From CAYVQE01 sp964633205 (GTDB lineage: Bacteria > Myxococcota > B64-G9): a DNA stretch of 41,553 nt. Position numbers and translations under genes: made by a program. This document shows positions 33,314 to 41,417 of this stretch, piece after piece. The stretch's first letter is position 1, and every line of letters begins with the position of its first letter. The notes beneath the pieces are model-generated. The model was given only the letters and a program-made list of their open reading frames with translations. It made no database searches and was not told the DNA's origin. The stretch lies in the NCBI GenBank assembly GCA_964633205.1, contig CAZWFN010000045.1, positions 1 to 41,553 on the forward strand, written 5' to 3'.

Positions 33314-34978
33314 TCAGCTGGCGGCGGCACGCTCCAGCTTCTTCATCACCGAGAAGATGAAGGTGGCGGCCAGCAAGCACATCACCACCAGCACCAAAAA
33401 GGACTGCCACATCTCCAGCCGTTCCCAGACGAAGCCGAACACCCCGGCCAGCAGATTGCCGATCGCGGTGGCCGCCAGCCAGCCGCCTTGCATCAGCCCC
33501 TTGTACTTGGGTGGGGTGACCTTGGAGACGAAGGAGATGCCCATCGGCGACAGGAACAGCTCGGCGATGGTCAGCGTGAAGTAGGTGCTCACCAGCCAGT
33601 AGGGCGAGATCAGGGTGTCGGATACACCGCCCTCCAGCTCGGCCGGCGATCTGAGCCCGAACGAGGCCACCATCATGATACCGAAGCCGATGGCGGTCAG
33701 GATCATGCCGGTGCCGATCTTCTTGGGTGCCGACGGCTCCTTGTTCTTCGACCGCAGGTAGGTGAAAAAGCCGACCACCAGCGGCGTCAGGAACACGATG
33801 AAGATCGGGTTGAAGTGCTGGAAGATCTGCGGGGTGATGGGCATGGTGGCGTCGAAGCCGCTGACCACCCAGGCGCAGATGCCGCCGCCGACCGCCACCA
33901 GGCCGGCCCCGATGCCGCGGACCAGCCCCGACGAGCCCTTGCGCAGCAGCAGCACCAGGCCGCCGATGGCCGCCAACAGCGGCAGGAAGGACTTCAGGTC
34001 GAACCAGATGTAGTGGAACCAGCCGACCTCGTCGACCGTGTAATCGCGGGCGAAGATCGTCAGCGTGAAGCCGTTCTGGTGGAACGAGGCCCAGAAGAAC
34101 ATCACCACGAAGAAGACCAAGAACAGCGCCACCAGCCTATCCTTGACCTGCTTGGGGGTCAGCTCGACGACCTGGTCCCGGTGCTCCTCGCTGGCGGCCT
34201 TCTGCTTCTCGGTCAGGTCGGCGTGGGCGTAGAAGCGGCGGAACAGCACGAAGATCAGCAGTGAGAGGATCATGCTGGCCGCGGCGATGGCGAAGGCGCC
34301 GTTGTACGACCGGCCGATGCAATCGATGTAGTACTCGGAGAACTCGGTCAGGTTGGTGAAGGCGTCGCCCATCTGCGCCTTGGCCAGGGCCATGTACTCG
34401 CCGACGTTCTCCAGCTTGCCCTCGAGGTACTTGTGGGCCATGGCCGGGATCTGTTTGTCGTAGCTCAGCCCGTACTGCTTCAGGATGAAACCGCTCATGC
34501 TCTCGGCCGCGGACGGGGCGAAAAAGGCGCCGATGTTGATCCCCATGTAGAAGATGTTGAAGGCGTTGTCGCGGTTCTTGCCGTAACGGGGATCGTCGTA
34601 GAGGTTGCCCACCAGCGCCTGCAGGTTGCCCTTGAACAGGCCGGTGCCCAGCGAGATCATCACCAGCGCGGCGACCACCATGGGGATGCCCATCCCCGGC
34701 CAGGCGAGCATGCCGTAGCCGCCGAACATGACCAGCGTACCGATGGCGATGGTCTTGCCGTAACCGAGCACGTTGTCGGCGATGAAGCCGCCGAGCAGCG
34801 GCAGAAAGTAGACCCCGAAGAGGAAGCCGCCGTAGTACAGCCCGGCCGTCTCGGAATCGAAGCCGAACTTGGCCTGCAGGTAAAGGGTGAAGATGGCCAA
34901 CATGGTGTAGTAGCCGAAGCGCTCGCCCATGTTGGCGAAGAACGCAACGAAAAGGCCTTTGGGGTGTCCTTGCAGCAT
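33314..34978 (-). CDS. POT/PTR2 family proton-dependent peptide transporter
   Basis: 554 residues with about 12-14 hydrophobic segments. Family signatures: ERFGYY (Glu19-Tyr24) in NMGERFGYYTMLAIFTLYL, GGFIADNVLGYGKTI, and FYMGINIGAFFAPSAAE, the PTR2 pattern for dipeptide and proton coupling. Between segments 6 and 7 lies a charged stretch (TEKQKAASEEHRDQVVELTPKQVKDR). It imports di- or tripeptides across the inner membrane. It converges on the radical SAM gene with 9 bases between them. An imperfect palindrome lies upstream (35009-35031). Confidence 0.95.
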   Translation of the reverse strand: MLQGHPKGLFVAFFANMGERFGYYTMLAIFTLYLQAKFGFDSETAGLYYGGFLFGVYFLPLLGGFIADNVLGYGKTIAIGTLVMFGGYGMLAWPGMGIPMVVAALVMISLGTGLFKGNLQALVGNLYDDPRYGKNRDNAFNIFYMGINIGAFFAPSAAESMSGFILKQYGLSYDKQIPAMAHKYLEGKLENVGEYMALAKAQMGDAFTNLTEFSEYYIDCIGRSYNGAFAIAAASMILSLLIFVLFRRFYAHADLTEKQKAASEEHRDQVVELTPKQVKDRLVALFLVFFVVMFFWASFHQNGFTLTIFARDYTVDEVGWFHYIWFDLKSFLPLLAAIGGLVLLLRKGSSGLVRGIGAGLVAVGGGICAWVVSGFDATMPITPQIFQHFNPIFIVFLTPLVVGFFTYLRSKNKEPSAPKKIGTGMILTAIGFGIMMVASFGLRSPAELEGGVSDTLISPYWLVSTYFTLTIAELFLSPMGISFVSKVTPPKYKGLMQGGWLAATAIGNLLAGVFGFVWERLEMWQSFLVLVVMCLLAATFIFSVMKKLERAAAS

Positions 34979-35008
34979 GTCTCTTCCCTGTCAAGACGAT
35001 TGGCGTTT

Positions 35009-35031
35009 GGGCGAAAATACCAAAATCGCCC
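35009..35031. promoter_or_regulatory. Possible operator upstream of the peptide transporter
   Basis: GGGCGA (35009-35014) and TCGCCC (35026-35031) flank an A-rich centre (AAATACCAAAA), about 30 bases before the transporter ATG. The A/T-rich core contrasts with the surrounding GC and could be a regulator site or promoter edge. The rest of the gap 34979-35116 shows nothing else. Confidence 0.35.
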
Positions 35032-35116
35032 CGCATTGCCACCCTTGCGGGCCGAAAACTTCCCCGCCGCGGCCCGCCCCGCAGCGCCCGCGATCAACCG
35101 AGGTCCGCGGTGCGGC

Positions 35117-36385
35117 TCACTCGGTCTCGATGTGGCCGTCCGGATGTAGCACGAACTGCTCGATCAATGCGCCCTGGTTGTCGCGCGCCCACACCCGGGC
35201 CTGCTCGCAGCCGAGCTCGAGCAGCACGTGGTGGTGGACGCAGGACTGCACCCGCGCCTCGGCCAGGCCGTCGTCGCAGCGTTCCTGGGGCTCCAGGGTG
35301 CCGCCACCGCCGCCGCTGGTGATGGCCAGCAAGCCGTCGAAATCGAACCGTTCGTAGCAGTGCATGTGGCCGGAGAAGTGGGCCTGGAAGCCGTGGGCGG
35401 CCAGCAGCGGCAGCACATACTCCCGCACCGCCGATTCGGGCATGCCGTACTCGTGGTCGGCGGTATAGCAGTTGGAATGCGGCGGGTAGTGGGCGAAGGC
35501 GAAACGCCAACGGGCCGCCCGGGCCGCCGGGCTGGCCACCTGGGCCTGCAGCCAGCGCCACAGCGGCGGCTCGCTGCCCGCGGCCAGGGGAAAGAAGAAG
35601 TCGTAGTGATCGAGGGTGTTGTCGTAGACCAGAAAGAAGGCATCGCCGAAGGTGAAGCTGTAGCTGGTCTCGGCCTGGGGCACGTCGGGGTCTTCGGGCA
35701 GGATGTGATAGTCGATGAAGTGGACCACCTCGGTGTCCTTGCGGTCGTGGTTGCCCACCGCAGCGTAACGCGGCACACCGTGGGCCAGCCGGCGGGCCGG
35801 GTCGTAGTACAGCGTCTTGTACTGCTCGCGCTGCCGGCCGTCGCCGACCGTGTCGCCGACCACCACCACCAGGTTGGCTTCATCGGCGATGATCTGCTCG
35901 ACCACCCGGGCGTGCTCCTCGGGCCGCTCTTGACAATCTCCGTAGACCGCCACCCGGATCGGGTGCCCGGGCGGCGGCGCGGTGGCCAGGGTCAGATCAC
36001 CGCTGCAGCGCTCGCCGCTGCAGGCCCGGTAGTGGTAGACCGTGCCCGGCTCGAGCCCGTCGACCAGCACCTGGTGCATACGGCCCGGCTCGCCGGTCAC
36101 CACCCGGCCGTAGCCGGCGTCGGGGCCGATCTCCAGCCGGGTATCGGCCGGCTCGACCGTCTCCCAACCCACCGCCACCGCGTGCTGGGTGGTGTGCTCC
36201 TGGTACGGTCCCACCCAGAAGGTCTCGTCGGCCGCAGCCGCCACCGGCGTTTGGTAGGGCGCGTCGTCGCGGCAACCGGCGTCCGGATCGGTCTCGCCGC
36301 CTCCGTTGGCGCAGCCGATCGCACCCGCGGCGACAACCACCCACGCCCCCAGCAGCACCCGGCTCGCAGCGATCCTCGGTCTCAT
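35117..36385 (-). CDS. Purple-acid-phosphatase-like metallophosphatase lipoprotein
   Basis: 422 residues from ATG 36385 (GAGGAG upstream); the open frame to 36580 is not used because the signal sequence starts at MRPRIAASRV and has a lipobox AIGC (Cys25). Order: lipoprotein signal; a short Cys-rich linker; a fibronectin-III-like domain (about 60-145, VGWETVEPADTRLEIG and VDGLEPGTVYHYRA); then a calcineurin-like domain with VAVYGDCQ, VVVVGDTVGDG, AVGNHDRKD, FAHYPPHSNC and HFSGHMHCYERF supplying the dinuclear metal ligands. Metal motif I reads GDCQ rather than the usual GDxG. It acts at the envelope on phosphate esters or nucleotides. A possible shared promoter region lies upstream. Confidence 0.92.
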   Translation of the reverse strand: MRPRIAASRVLLGAWVVVAAGAIGCANGGGETDPDAGCRDDAPYQTPVAAAADETFWVGPYQEHTTQHAVAVGWETVEPADTRLEIGPDAGYGRVVTGEPGRMHQVLVDGLEPGTVYHYRACSGERCSGDLTLATAPPPGHPIRVAVYGDCQERPEEHARVVEQIIADEANLVVVVGDTVGDGRQREQYKTLYYDPARRLAHGVPRYAAVGNHDRKDTEVVHFIDYHILPEDPDVPQAETSYSFTFGDAFFLVYDNTLDHYDFFFPLAAGSEPPLWRWLQAQVASPAARAARWRFAFAHYPPHSNCYTADHEYGMPESAVREYVLPLLAAHGFQAHFSGHMHCYERFDFDGLLAITSGGGGGTLEPQERCDDGLAEARVQSCVHHHVLLELGCEQARVWARDNQGALIEQFVLHPDGHIETE

Positions 36386-36426
36386 GTCCAACGCTCCTCT
36401 CGTTGCGGTCGACGCCTTTCTTTCCA

Positions 36427-36450
36427 TTTTCGGGCCTGATTCTATACAAT
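36427..36450. promoter_or_regulatory. Possible bidirectional promoter between the phosphatase and the unknown gene
   Basis: The AT-rich core TCTATACAAT (36441-36450) gives TACAAT rightward and TATAGA leftward. A loose rightward -35 (TTTCCA, 36421-36426) lies 18 bases upstream of TACAAT. It is the only AT-rich stretch in the divergent gap 36386-36518. Confidence 0.4.
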
Positions 36451-36518
36451 GGCAAGCGCCACGGTAAAAGAGGGCTGCGAACGAAGCGTTCAAACGCGAG
36501 GCTGCGAGGGAATCGAGC

Positions 36519-37034
36519 ATGACCGAACCGAAACAAACCGAGTTCGCCATGGCGGCGGTGGACTTCGCCGGGCTGTTCAACTCCTACTTCGAGCCGGTCG
36601 AGGTCGCCGGTTACCGGGTCAAGCTGACCGCCCCGGAAGGCCCATCCACCGGCGGCGGCGTCCAGGCCCGCCAGCACATCACCCTGGTCGACGAGGCCGG
36701 CGGCCGCACCATCGTCATGGGCGGCTGCAACTCGAACGAGAAGAAGGCCGAGCTGCGGGTCTACGACCACGTGGCCAAACGCTTCGCCGAGCGCTACGAC
36801 GGCCTGTCCTTTCCCGTCCAGCGCGGCCAGTTCGACGACTTGCGGCAGAAGCTGGCCCAGTTCTTCCAGGGCCAGGGCTACAGCGTGGCCAGCGCCCAGG
36901 CCCCGGCCACGCCGGCCTCCACCACGGCCAAACCCGGCGGCGGCGGTGCCGGAATCTGGATCGCCATCACCCTGCTGCTGCTGGCCATCGCCGGCGCCGC
37001 GGTGTGGTACTTCGTCTTCTACCAGGCCGACTGA
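36519..37034 (+). CDS. Tail-anchored protein of unknown function
   Basis: 171 residues. I do not recognise a family. The soluble part (1-120) has mixed alpha/beta character with QARQHITLVDEAGGRTIVMGG and a FDDLRQKLAQFFQGQG helix near its end. A Pro/Thr/Ala/Gly linker (about 125-145) leads to a single C-terminal membrane segment (about 146-167, IWIAITLLLLAIAGAAVWYFVF) and only a few residues after it. The topology fits a tail-anchored inner membrane protein with its domain in the cytoplasm. It is the first gene of a plus-strand run with the deacetylase and GT4 genes (16-base gap). Confidence 0.8.
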   Translation: MTEPKQTEFAMAAVDFAGLFNSYFEPVEVAGYRVKLTAPEGPSTGGGVQARQHITLVDEAGGRTIVMGGCNSNEKKAELRVYDHVAKRFAERYDGLSFPVQRGQFDDLRQKLAQFFQGQGYSVASAQAPATPASTTAKPGGGGAGIWIAITLLLLAIAGAAVWYFVFYQAD

Positions 37035-37050
37035 ACCCCATCCCGCCGCC

Positions 37051-37836
37051 ATGCGGCCCGCGCTCGACCTGACCGGCCGGCGCCTGCTGGCCGTATTCGC
37101 GCATCCGGACGACGAGGCCTATGCGGCTGCCGGTACCCTGGCCCTGTGCGCCGCGGCCGGGGCACGCGTCGAAGTGGCCGCGCTGACCCGCGGCGAGGCC
37201 GGCGCCGACCTGCACACCGGGCTGGCGCCCGGTGCGGCCCTGGGCCGCAAGCGGGCCGCCGAGCTGCGCGCGGCCTGCCGCCGGATCGGCGCCCAGCCGC
37301 CCCGAATGCTGGGGTTGACCGATGGCCAGCTGGCGGCCGTCGGCGATGCGACCGGCCGGGCGGTGGTCGCCGAGCTGCTGGCCGCGCTGCAGCCCCAGGT
37401 GGTGCTGGGCGCGGATGCCGCCGGAGTCTACGGCCACCGCGATCACCGCTGCTGCCACCGCTGGCTGTGCGCGGCCGTGGCTGCCATGCCGGCCGCCCGA
37501 CGGCCACGGCTGCTGCTGGCGGCCTTTCCCCGTGGATTGCTCGACGGTTTCGCCCGCAAGCTGGCGCGCAGCCCCCACGGCCGACTGCTCGATCCAGCTC
37601 CGGCCGGCGGCTTCGGCATCGAGCGGGTCGCGGCCGACCTGGTCGTCGACGTGCGCCCGCTGCGCGACACCAAGCGCGCTGCGCTGGCCGCCCATCGCTC
37701 GCAGTTGGCCGACGGCCGGCCCGAATCCTTCGTGCTGCCGGGTATCGCCGGGCCATTGCTGGCCGAGGAGTGGTTCACCCTGGCCGCCGGCCCGCCGCTG
37801 CCGGCCGGCGCGACCCACCCCTTCGCCGGGCTGTGA
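37051..37836 (+). CDS. LmbE/PIG-L family deacetylase
   Basis: 261 residues. The zinc motif is FAHPDDEAYAAAGTL (His18, Asp20, Asp21) with the distal ligand region VYGHRDHRCCH. ALTRGEAGADLHTG and KRAAELRAACRRIGAQ follow the usual LmbE order. Members deacetylate GlcNAc-containing substrates such as GlcNAc-Ins in mycothiol synthesis (MshB) or GlcNAc-malate in bacillithiol synthesis (BshB), and others act on lipid-linked or antibiotic sugars. The substrate is not fixed by the sequence. The GT4 gene starts one base after its stop, a pairing that also occurs in thiol-cofactor synthesis, although the GT4 protein does not look clearly like BshA or MshA. Confidence 0.9.
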   Translation: MRPALDLTGRRLLAVFAHPDDEAYAAAGTLALCAAAGARVEVAALTRGEAGADLHTGLAPGAALGRKRAAELRAACRRIGAQPPRMLGLTDGQLAAVGDATGRAVVAELLAALQPQVVLGADAAGVYGHRDHRCCHRWLCAAVAAMPAARRPRLLLAAFPRGLLDGFARKLARSPHGRLLDPAPAGGFGIERVAADLVVDVRPLRDTKRAALAAHRSQLADGRPESFVLPGIAGPLLAEEWFTLAAGPPLPAGATHPFAGL

Positions 37837-37837
37837 C

Positions 37838-38965
37838 ATGCGCCTGCTGCACCTGACCCGCGACTTTCCGCCGGCCGGCGCCGGCGGGGTGTCTTCGGCG
37901 GTCGGCGGCCTGGTGGCCGCCTTGCGCCGGGCCGGGGTGGCCTGCGCGGTGGCCTCGTTCGACGGCTGGCGGCCCCGGGCCCGCGGGACCGCGGCGCAGG
38001 TCACCGAACCGCTGCCGGCCGGCGGTCCGGCGGCCGCGCCGGTGCTCAGGATCAGCGCCGGCGATCCCGGCCCGGCCCTGGCCGCGCTGGCCGCGGATTT
38101 CGAGCCCGGCGTGATCCACATCCACGATCCGCTGCTGTGGGACGCGGCGCGGGCACTGCCCGGAGACCTGCCCCGGGTCTACTCGGTGCATGTCCACCAG
38201 GCGGCGCTCAACCGGCTGCGCGGCATCGCCGCCACCGCCAGCAGCCGGGCCGAGGGCGAGGCCCTGGCGCGGGCCGATGCCATCACCGCCCCCAGCGCGG
38301 CGGTGGCCCAGGCCCTGTGCGCCGACCACCCGGCGCTGGGCCCACGGCTGTGGCGGGCGAGCTGGGGCGTGGCAGAGAAGAAACGGCAACCACGGCCGGC
38401 CGCCCCCCCCGAGCTGCTGTACGCCGGCCGTTTCGGCGACGTCAAAGGCACCGCCGAGCTGAGCCGCGTCATCGCGCGCCTGCTCGCCAGCCAGGCGCGG
38501 CTGCGCTTCGTGGTCGCCGGCGGCCTGCCGCACAACCGCCGCGCCGAGGCCCGCTGGCGCGAGCGCCTGGCGGCCGCGCTCGGGCCTGAACAGCGCGAGC
38601 GGTTGGATCTCTGCGGCTGGCTGGACGAAGCGGCGCTGGCCGCACGCTACCAGCGGGCCCGCGGACTGGTTTTTCCCAGCCGCCTGGAGACCTTCGGCCT
38701 GGTGCTGCTCGAGGCCATGAGCTGGTCGCTGCCGGTGGTGGCCTGGAGCAGCGGCGCAGCCGCGGAGCTGATCGCCCCAGGTCGCAGCGGGCTGCTGCTC
38801 GAGCCGGGCGACGAGGACGGATTGGTGGCCGGCTGCGCGCGGCTGCTGGCCGACCCGGACCTGGCGCGGAACATGGGGCGAGAAGCCGCCGCCGCCGTCG
38901 ACCGCGATTGGCTCTGGTCGCGGCGGCGGGGCGCGTGGTCGGCAGTCTACGAAGCGCTGCGCTGA
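37838..38965 (+). CDS. GT4 family glycosyltransferase
   Basis: 375 residues from ATG 37838, one base after the deacetylase stop. GT-B fold: the acceptor-side start MRLLHLTRDFPPAGAGGVSSAVGGLVAAL, VIHIHDPLLW, VYSVHVHQ, then the donor half with ELLYAGRFGDVKGTAEL, FVVAGGLPHN, LCGWLDEAALAARYQRA and the conserved FPSRLETFGLVLLEAMSWSLPVVAW with the EX7E glutamates. A retaining mechanism is expected with a nucleotide sugar. No membrane segment. Together with the deacetylase it may make a deacetylated amino-sugar conjugate. It converges on the MopE-like gene with a 13-base gap. Confidence 0.93.
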   Translation: MRLLHLTRDFPPAGAGGVSSAVGGLVAALRRAGVACAVASFDGWRPRARGTAAQVTEPLPAGGPAAAPVLRISAGDPGPALAALAADFEPGVIHIHDPLLWDAARALPGDLPRVYSVHVHQAALNRLRGIAATASSRAEGEALARADAITAPSAAVAQALCADHPALGPRLWRASWGVAEKKRQPRPAAPPELLYAGRFGDVKGTAELSRVIARLLASQARLRFVVAGGLPHNRRAEARWRERLAAALGPEQRERLDLCGWLDEAALAARYQRARGLVFPSRLETFGLVLLEAMSWSLPVVAWSSGAAAELIAPGRSGLLLEPGDEDGLVAGCARLLADPDLARNMGREAAAAVDRDWLWSRRRGAWSAVYEALR

Positions 38966-38978
38966 GCGGCCGGCGGGA

Positions 38979-41417
38979 TCAGTTGCAGACGGTCACGAAG
39001 GGGTTGTCGGAGCAGCTCCAGTCGTCGCAATCGGTGAACCCGTCCTCGTCGTCGTCGACCCCGTTGCTGCACATGTCATCGGTGTTCTCTTCACCGCAGA
39101 CGGTGACATAGGCGTTGTTGGCGCAGGAGTAGTCTTCGCAGTCGGTGAAGCCGTCGCCGTCGTTGTCCTGGCCGTCGTCGCAGGAGGCGTCGTCGTTCTC
39201 CCCCGGACCGCACACGGTCACGTCCGGATCGTAGCTGCAGCTGTAGTCATCGCAGTCGGTGTAGCCGTCCTGATCGTCGTCGGTGCCGTTGTCGCACTGC
39301 GCGTCGCCGCGTTCCTCGGGGAAGTCGCACACGGTCACGTCCGGGTTGCGCGAGCAGTCGTAGTCGTCGCAGTCGGTGTAGCCGTCGCCGTCGTTGTCGA
39401 CGCCGTCGCTGCACAGCGCGTCGGTGTTCTCGGGATCGCCGCCGCCGCAGACGGTCACGTCCGGGTTCAGCGAGCAATCGTAGTCGTCGCAGTCGGTGTA
39501 GCCGTCGCCGTCGTTGTCGATGCCGTCTGCGCACAGGGCGTCGGTGTTCTCGTTGGTGCCGCAGACGGTCACCCCGGGGTTCTGGCTGCAGTCGTAGTCG
39601 TCGCAGTCGGTGTAGCCGTCGCCGTCGTTGTCGACGCCGTCGTCGCACAACGCATCGGTGTTCTCCACATCGCCACCGCCGCAGACGGTCACGTCCGGAT
39701 TGCGCGAGCAGTCGTAATCCTCGCAGTCGGTGTAGCCGTCGCCGTCGTTGTCGATGCCGTCTGCGCACAGCGCGTCGGTGTTCTCCTCGCCCGAACCGCC
39801 GCAGACGGTCACGTCCGGGTTCAACGAGCAGTCGTAATCGTCGCAATCGGTATAGCCATCGCCGTCGTTGTCGATGCCGTCTTGGCACAGCGCGTCGGTG
39901 TTCTCCTCGCCCGTACCGCCGCCGCAGACGGTCACGTCCGGGTTCCGGCTGCAGTCGTAATCGTCGCAATCGGTGTAGCCATCGCCGTCGTTGTCGACCC
40001 CATCGTCGCACAGCGCATCGGTGTTCTCCGCGCCCGAGCCGCCGCAGACGGTCACGTCCGGATTCTGGCTGCAGTCGTAGTCGTCGCAGTCGGTGTAGCC
40101 ATCGCCGTCGTTGTCGATCCCGTCGTCGCACAGCGCGTCGGTGTTCTCCTCGCCGTCGCCGCCGCAGACGGTCACGTCCGGATTGCGCGAGCAATCGTAG
40201 TCGTCGCAGTCGGTGAACCCATCGCCGTCGTCGTCGGTCCCATTCGAGCACAAGGCGTCGGTGTTCTCCGCGCCGCAGACGGTCACGTCCGGGCTCTGGC
40301 TGCAATCGTAGTCGTCGCAGTCGGTGAACCCGTCGCCGTCGTCGTCGATGCCGTTGGAGCACAGCGCGTCGGTGTTCTCCTCGCCGTCGCCGCCGCAGAC
40401 GGTCACGTCCGGGTTCTGGCTGCAGTCGTAGTCGTCGCAGTCGGTGAACCCGTCGCCGTCGTTGTCGATGCCGTCATCGCACACCGCATCGGTGTCCTCG
40501 GCATCGCCGCCACCGCAGACCGTCACAGCGGCGCTGCGGCTGCAATCGTAGTCGTCGCAGTCGGTAAACCCATCGCCGTCGTCGTCGAGTCCGTTGGAAC
40601 ACAGGGCGTCGGTGTTTTCGCTGCCGCCACCGCCGCACACCGTCACGTCCTGGTTGCGCGAGCAGTCGTAGTCGTCGCAGTCGGTGTAGCCATCGCCGTC
40701 GTTGTCCTCACCATCGGAACACAGCGCGTCGGTGTTCTCCTCGCCGTCGCCGCCGCCGCACACCGTCACGTCCTGGTTGCGCGAGCAGTCGTAGTCGTCG
40801 CAGTCGGTGTAGCCATCGCCGTCGTTGTCCTCACCATCGGAACACAGCGCGTCGGTGTTCTCCTCGCCGTCGCCGCCACCGCACACCGTCACGTCCTGGT
40901 TGCGGGCGCAGTCGTAGTCGTCGCAGTCGGTGTAGCCATCGCCGTCGTTGTCGATGCCGTCCGAACACAGCGCGTCGGTGTTCTCCTCGCCGTCGCCGCC
41001 GCACACCGTCACGTCCTGGTCGTAGATGCAGTTGGGGTCGTCGCAGTCGGTGAACCCGTCGCCGTCGTTGTCGATGCCGTCCGAACACAGCGCGTCGGTA
41101 TTCTCGGCGTCGTCGCCCTGGCAGACGTCGAATCCAGCGCACTCGTCGTCGTCGCAGTCGGTCTGCCCGTCGCCGTCGTTGTCGACCCCGTCGTCGCACA
41201 GCGCCGGCGTGTTCTCGACGTCGCCGCCCTGGCAGACTTCGAAGCCCGAGCAGTCGCTGTCATCGCAGTCGGTCTGCCCATCGCCGTCGTTGTCGATGTC
41301 GTCGCTACACAGCGTCGCCGTGTTTTCCTGGTCCACACCGGAGCTGCCGTTGCCGCAGCCGAAAGCCACCAGGCCCAACCCGGCAGTGATCAAGACCGCC
41401 ATCCTCACGCTTTTCAT
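38979..41417 (-). CDS. MopE-like lipoprotein of 20 tandem Asp/Cys-rich repeats
   Basis: 812 residues from ATG 41417, where GAGGTG is well placed; the open frame to 41471 is not used. A lipoprotein signal ends at AFGC (Cys21). After GNGSSGVDQ the whole protein is 20 repeats of 36-41 residues, with a consensus like ENTDALCSDGIDNDG followed by DGYTDCDDYDCSRNPD and VTVCGG. Each repeat carries the calcium-binding pattern DxDxDGxTDC and four cysteines, giving about 80 Cys that probably form disulfides within repeats. The last four are the most divergent; those near the middle are almost identical. Proteins of this kind (MopE-type metal-binding motif; also common in myxobacteria) are cell-surface or secreted, with possible calcium or copper binding or adhesive roles. 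The function is not known for this one. Confidence 0.93.
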   Translation of the reverse strand: MKSVRMAVLITAGLGLVAFGCGNGSSGVDQENTATLCSDDIDNDGDGQTDCDDSDCSGFEVCQGGDVENTPALCDDGVDNDGDGQTDCDDDECAGFDVCQGDDAENTDALCSDGIDNDGDGFTDCDDPNCIYDQDVTVCGGDGEENTDALCSDGIDNDGDGYTDCDDYDCARNQDVTVCGGGDGEENTDALCSDGEDNDGDGYTDCDDYDCSRNQDVTVCGGGDGEENTDALCSDGEDNDGDGYTDCDDYDCSRNQDVTVCGGGGSENTDALCSNGLDDDGDGFTDCDDYDCSRSAAVTVCGGGDAEDTDAVCDDGIDNDGDGFTDCDDYDCSQNPDVTVCGGDGEENTDALCSNGIDDDGDGFTDCDDYDCSQSPDVTVCGAENTDALCSNGTDDDGDGFTDCDDYDCSRNPDVTVCGGDGEENTDALCDDGIDNDGDGYTDCDDYDCSQNPDVTVCGGSGAENTDALCDDGVDNDGDGYTDCDDYDCSRNPDVTVCGGGTGEENTDALCQDGIDNDGDGYTDCDDYDCSLNPDVTVCGGSGEENTDALCADGIDNDGDGYTDCEDYDCSRNPDVTVCGGGDVENTDALCDDGVDNDGDGYTDCDDYDCSQNPGVTVCGTNENTDALCADGIDNDGDGYTDCDDYDCSLNPDVTVCGGGDPENTDALCSDGVDNDGDGYTDCDDYDCSRNPDVTVCDFPEERGDAQCDNGTDDDQDGYTDCDDYSCSYDPDVTVCGPGENDDASCDDGQDNDGDGFTDCEDYSCANNAYVTVCGEENTDDMCSNGVDDDEDGFTDCDDWSCSDNPFVTVCN
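38982..41327. repeat. Tandem repeat array of about 120 bases per unit, 20 units
   Basis: The DNA encoding the MopE-like repeats is itself repetitive, with the highest identity between units 3-6 and 11-17. Units differ by a few codons in the spacer (GGGDGE, GGSGA, GGGTGE, GT). Such arrays often change copy number by recombination or slippage, so the assembled number may not be exact. Confidence 0.9.

Noticed and set aside
38982..41327. Regular repeats suggesting a CRISPR array
   Set aside because: The units are about 120 bases without unique spacers and translate into Asp/Cys-rich protein repeats behind a lipoprotein signal.
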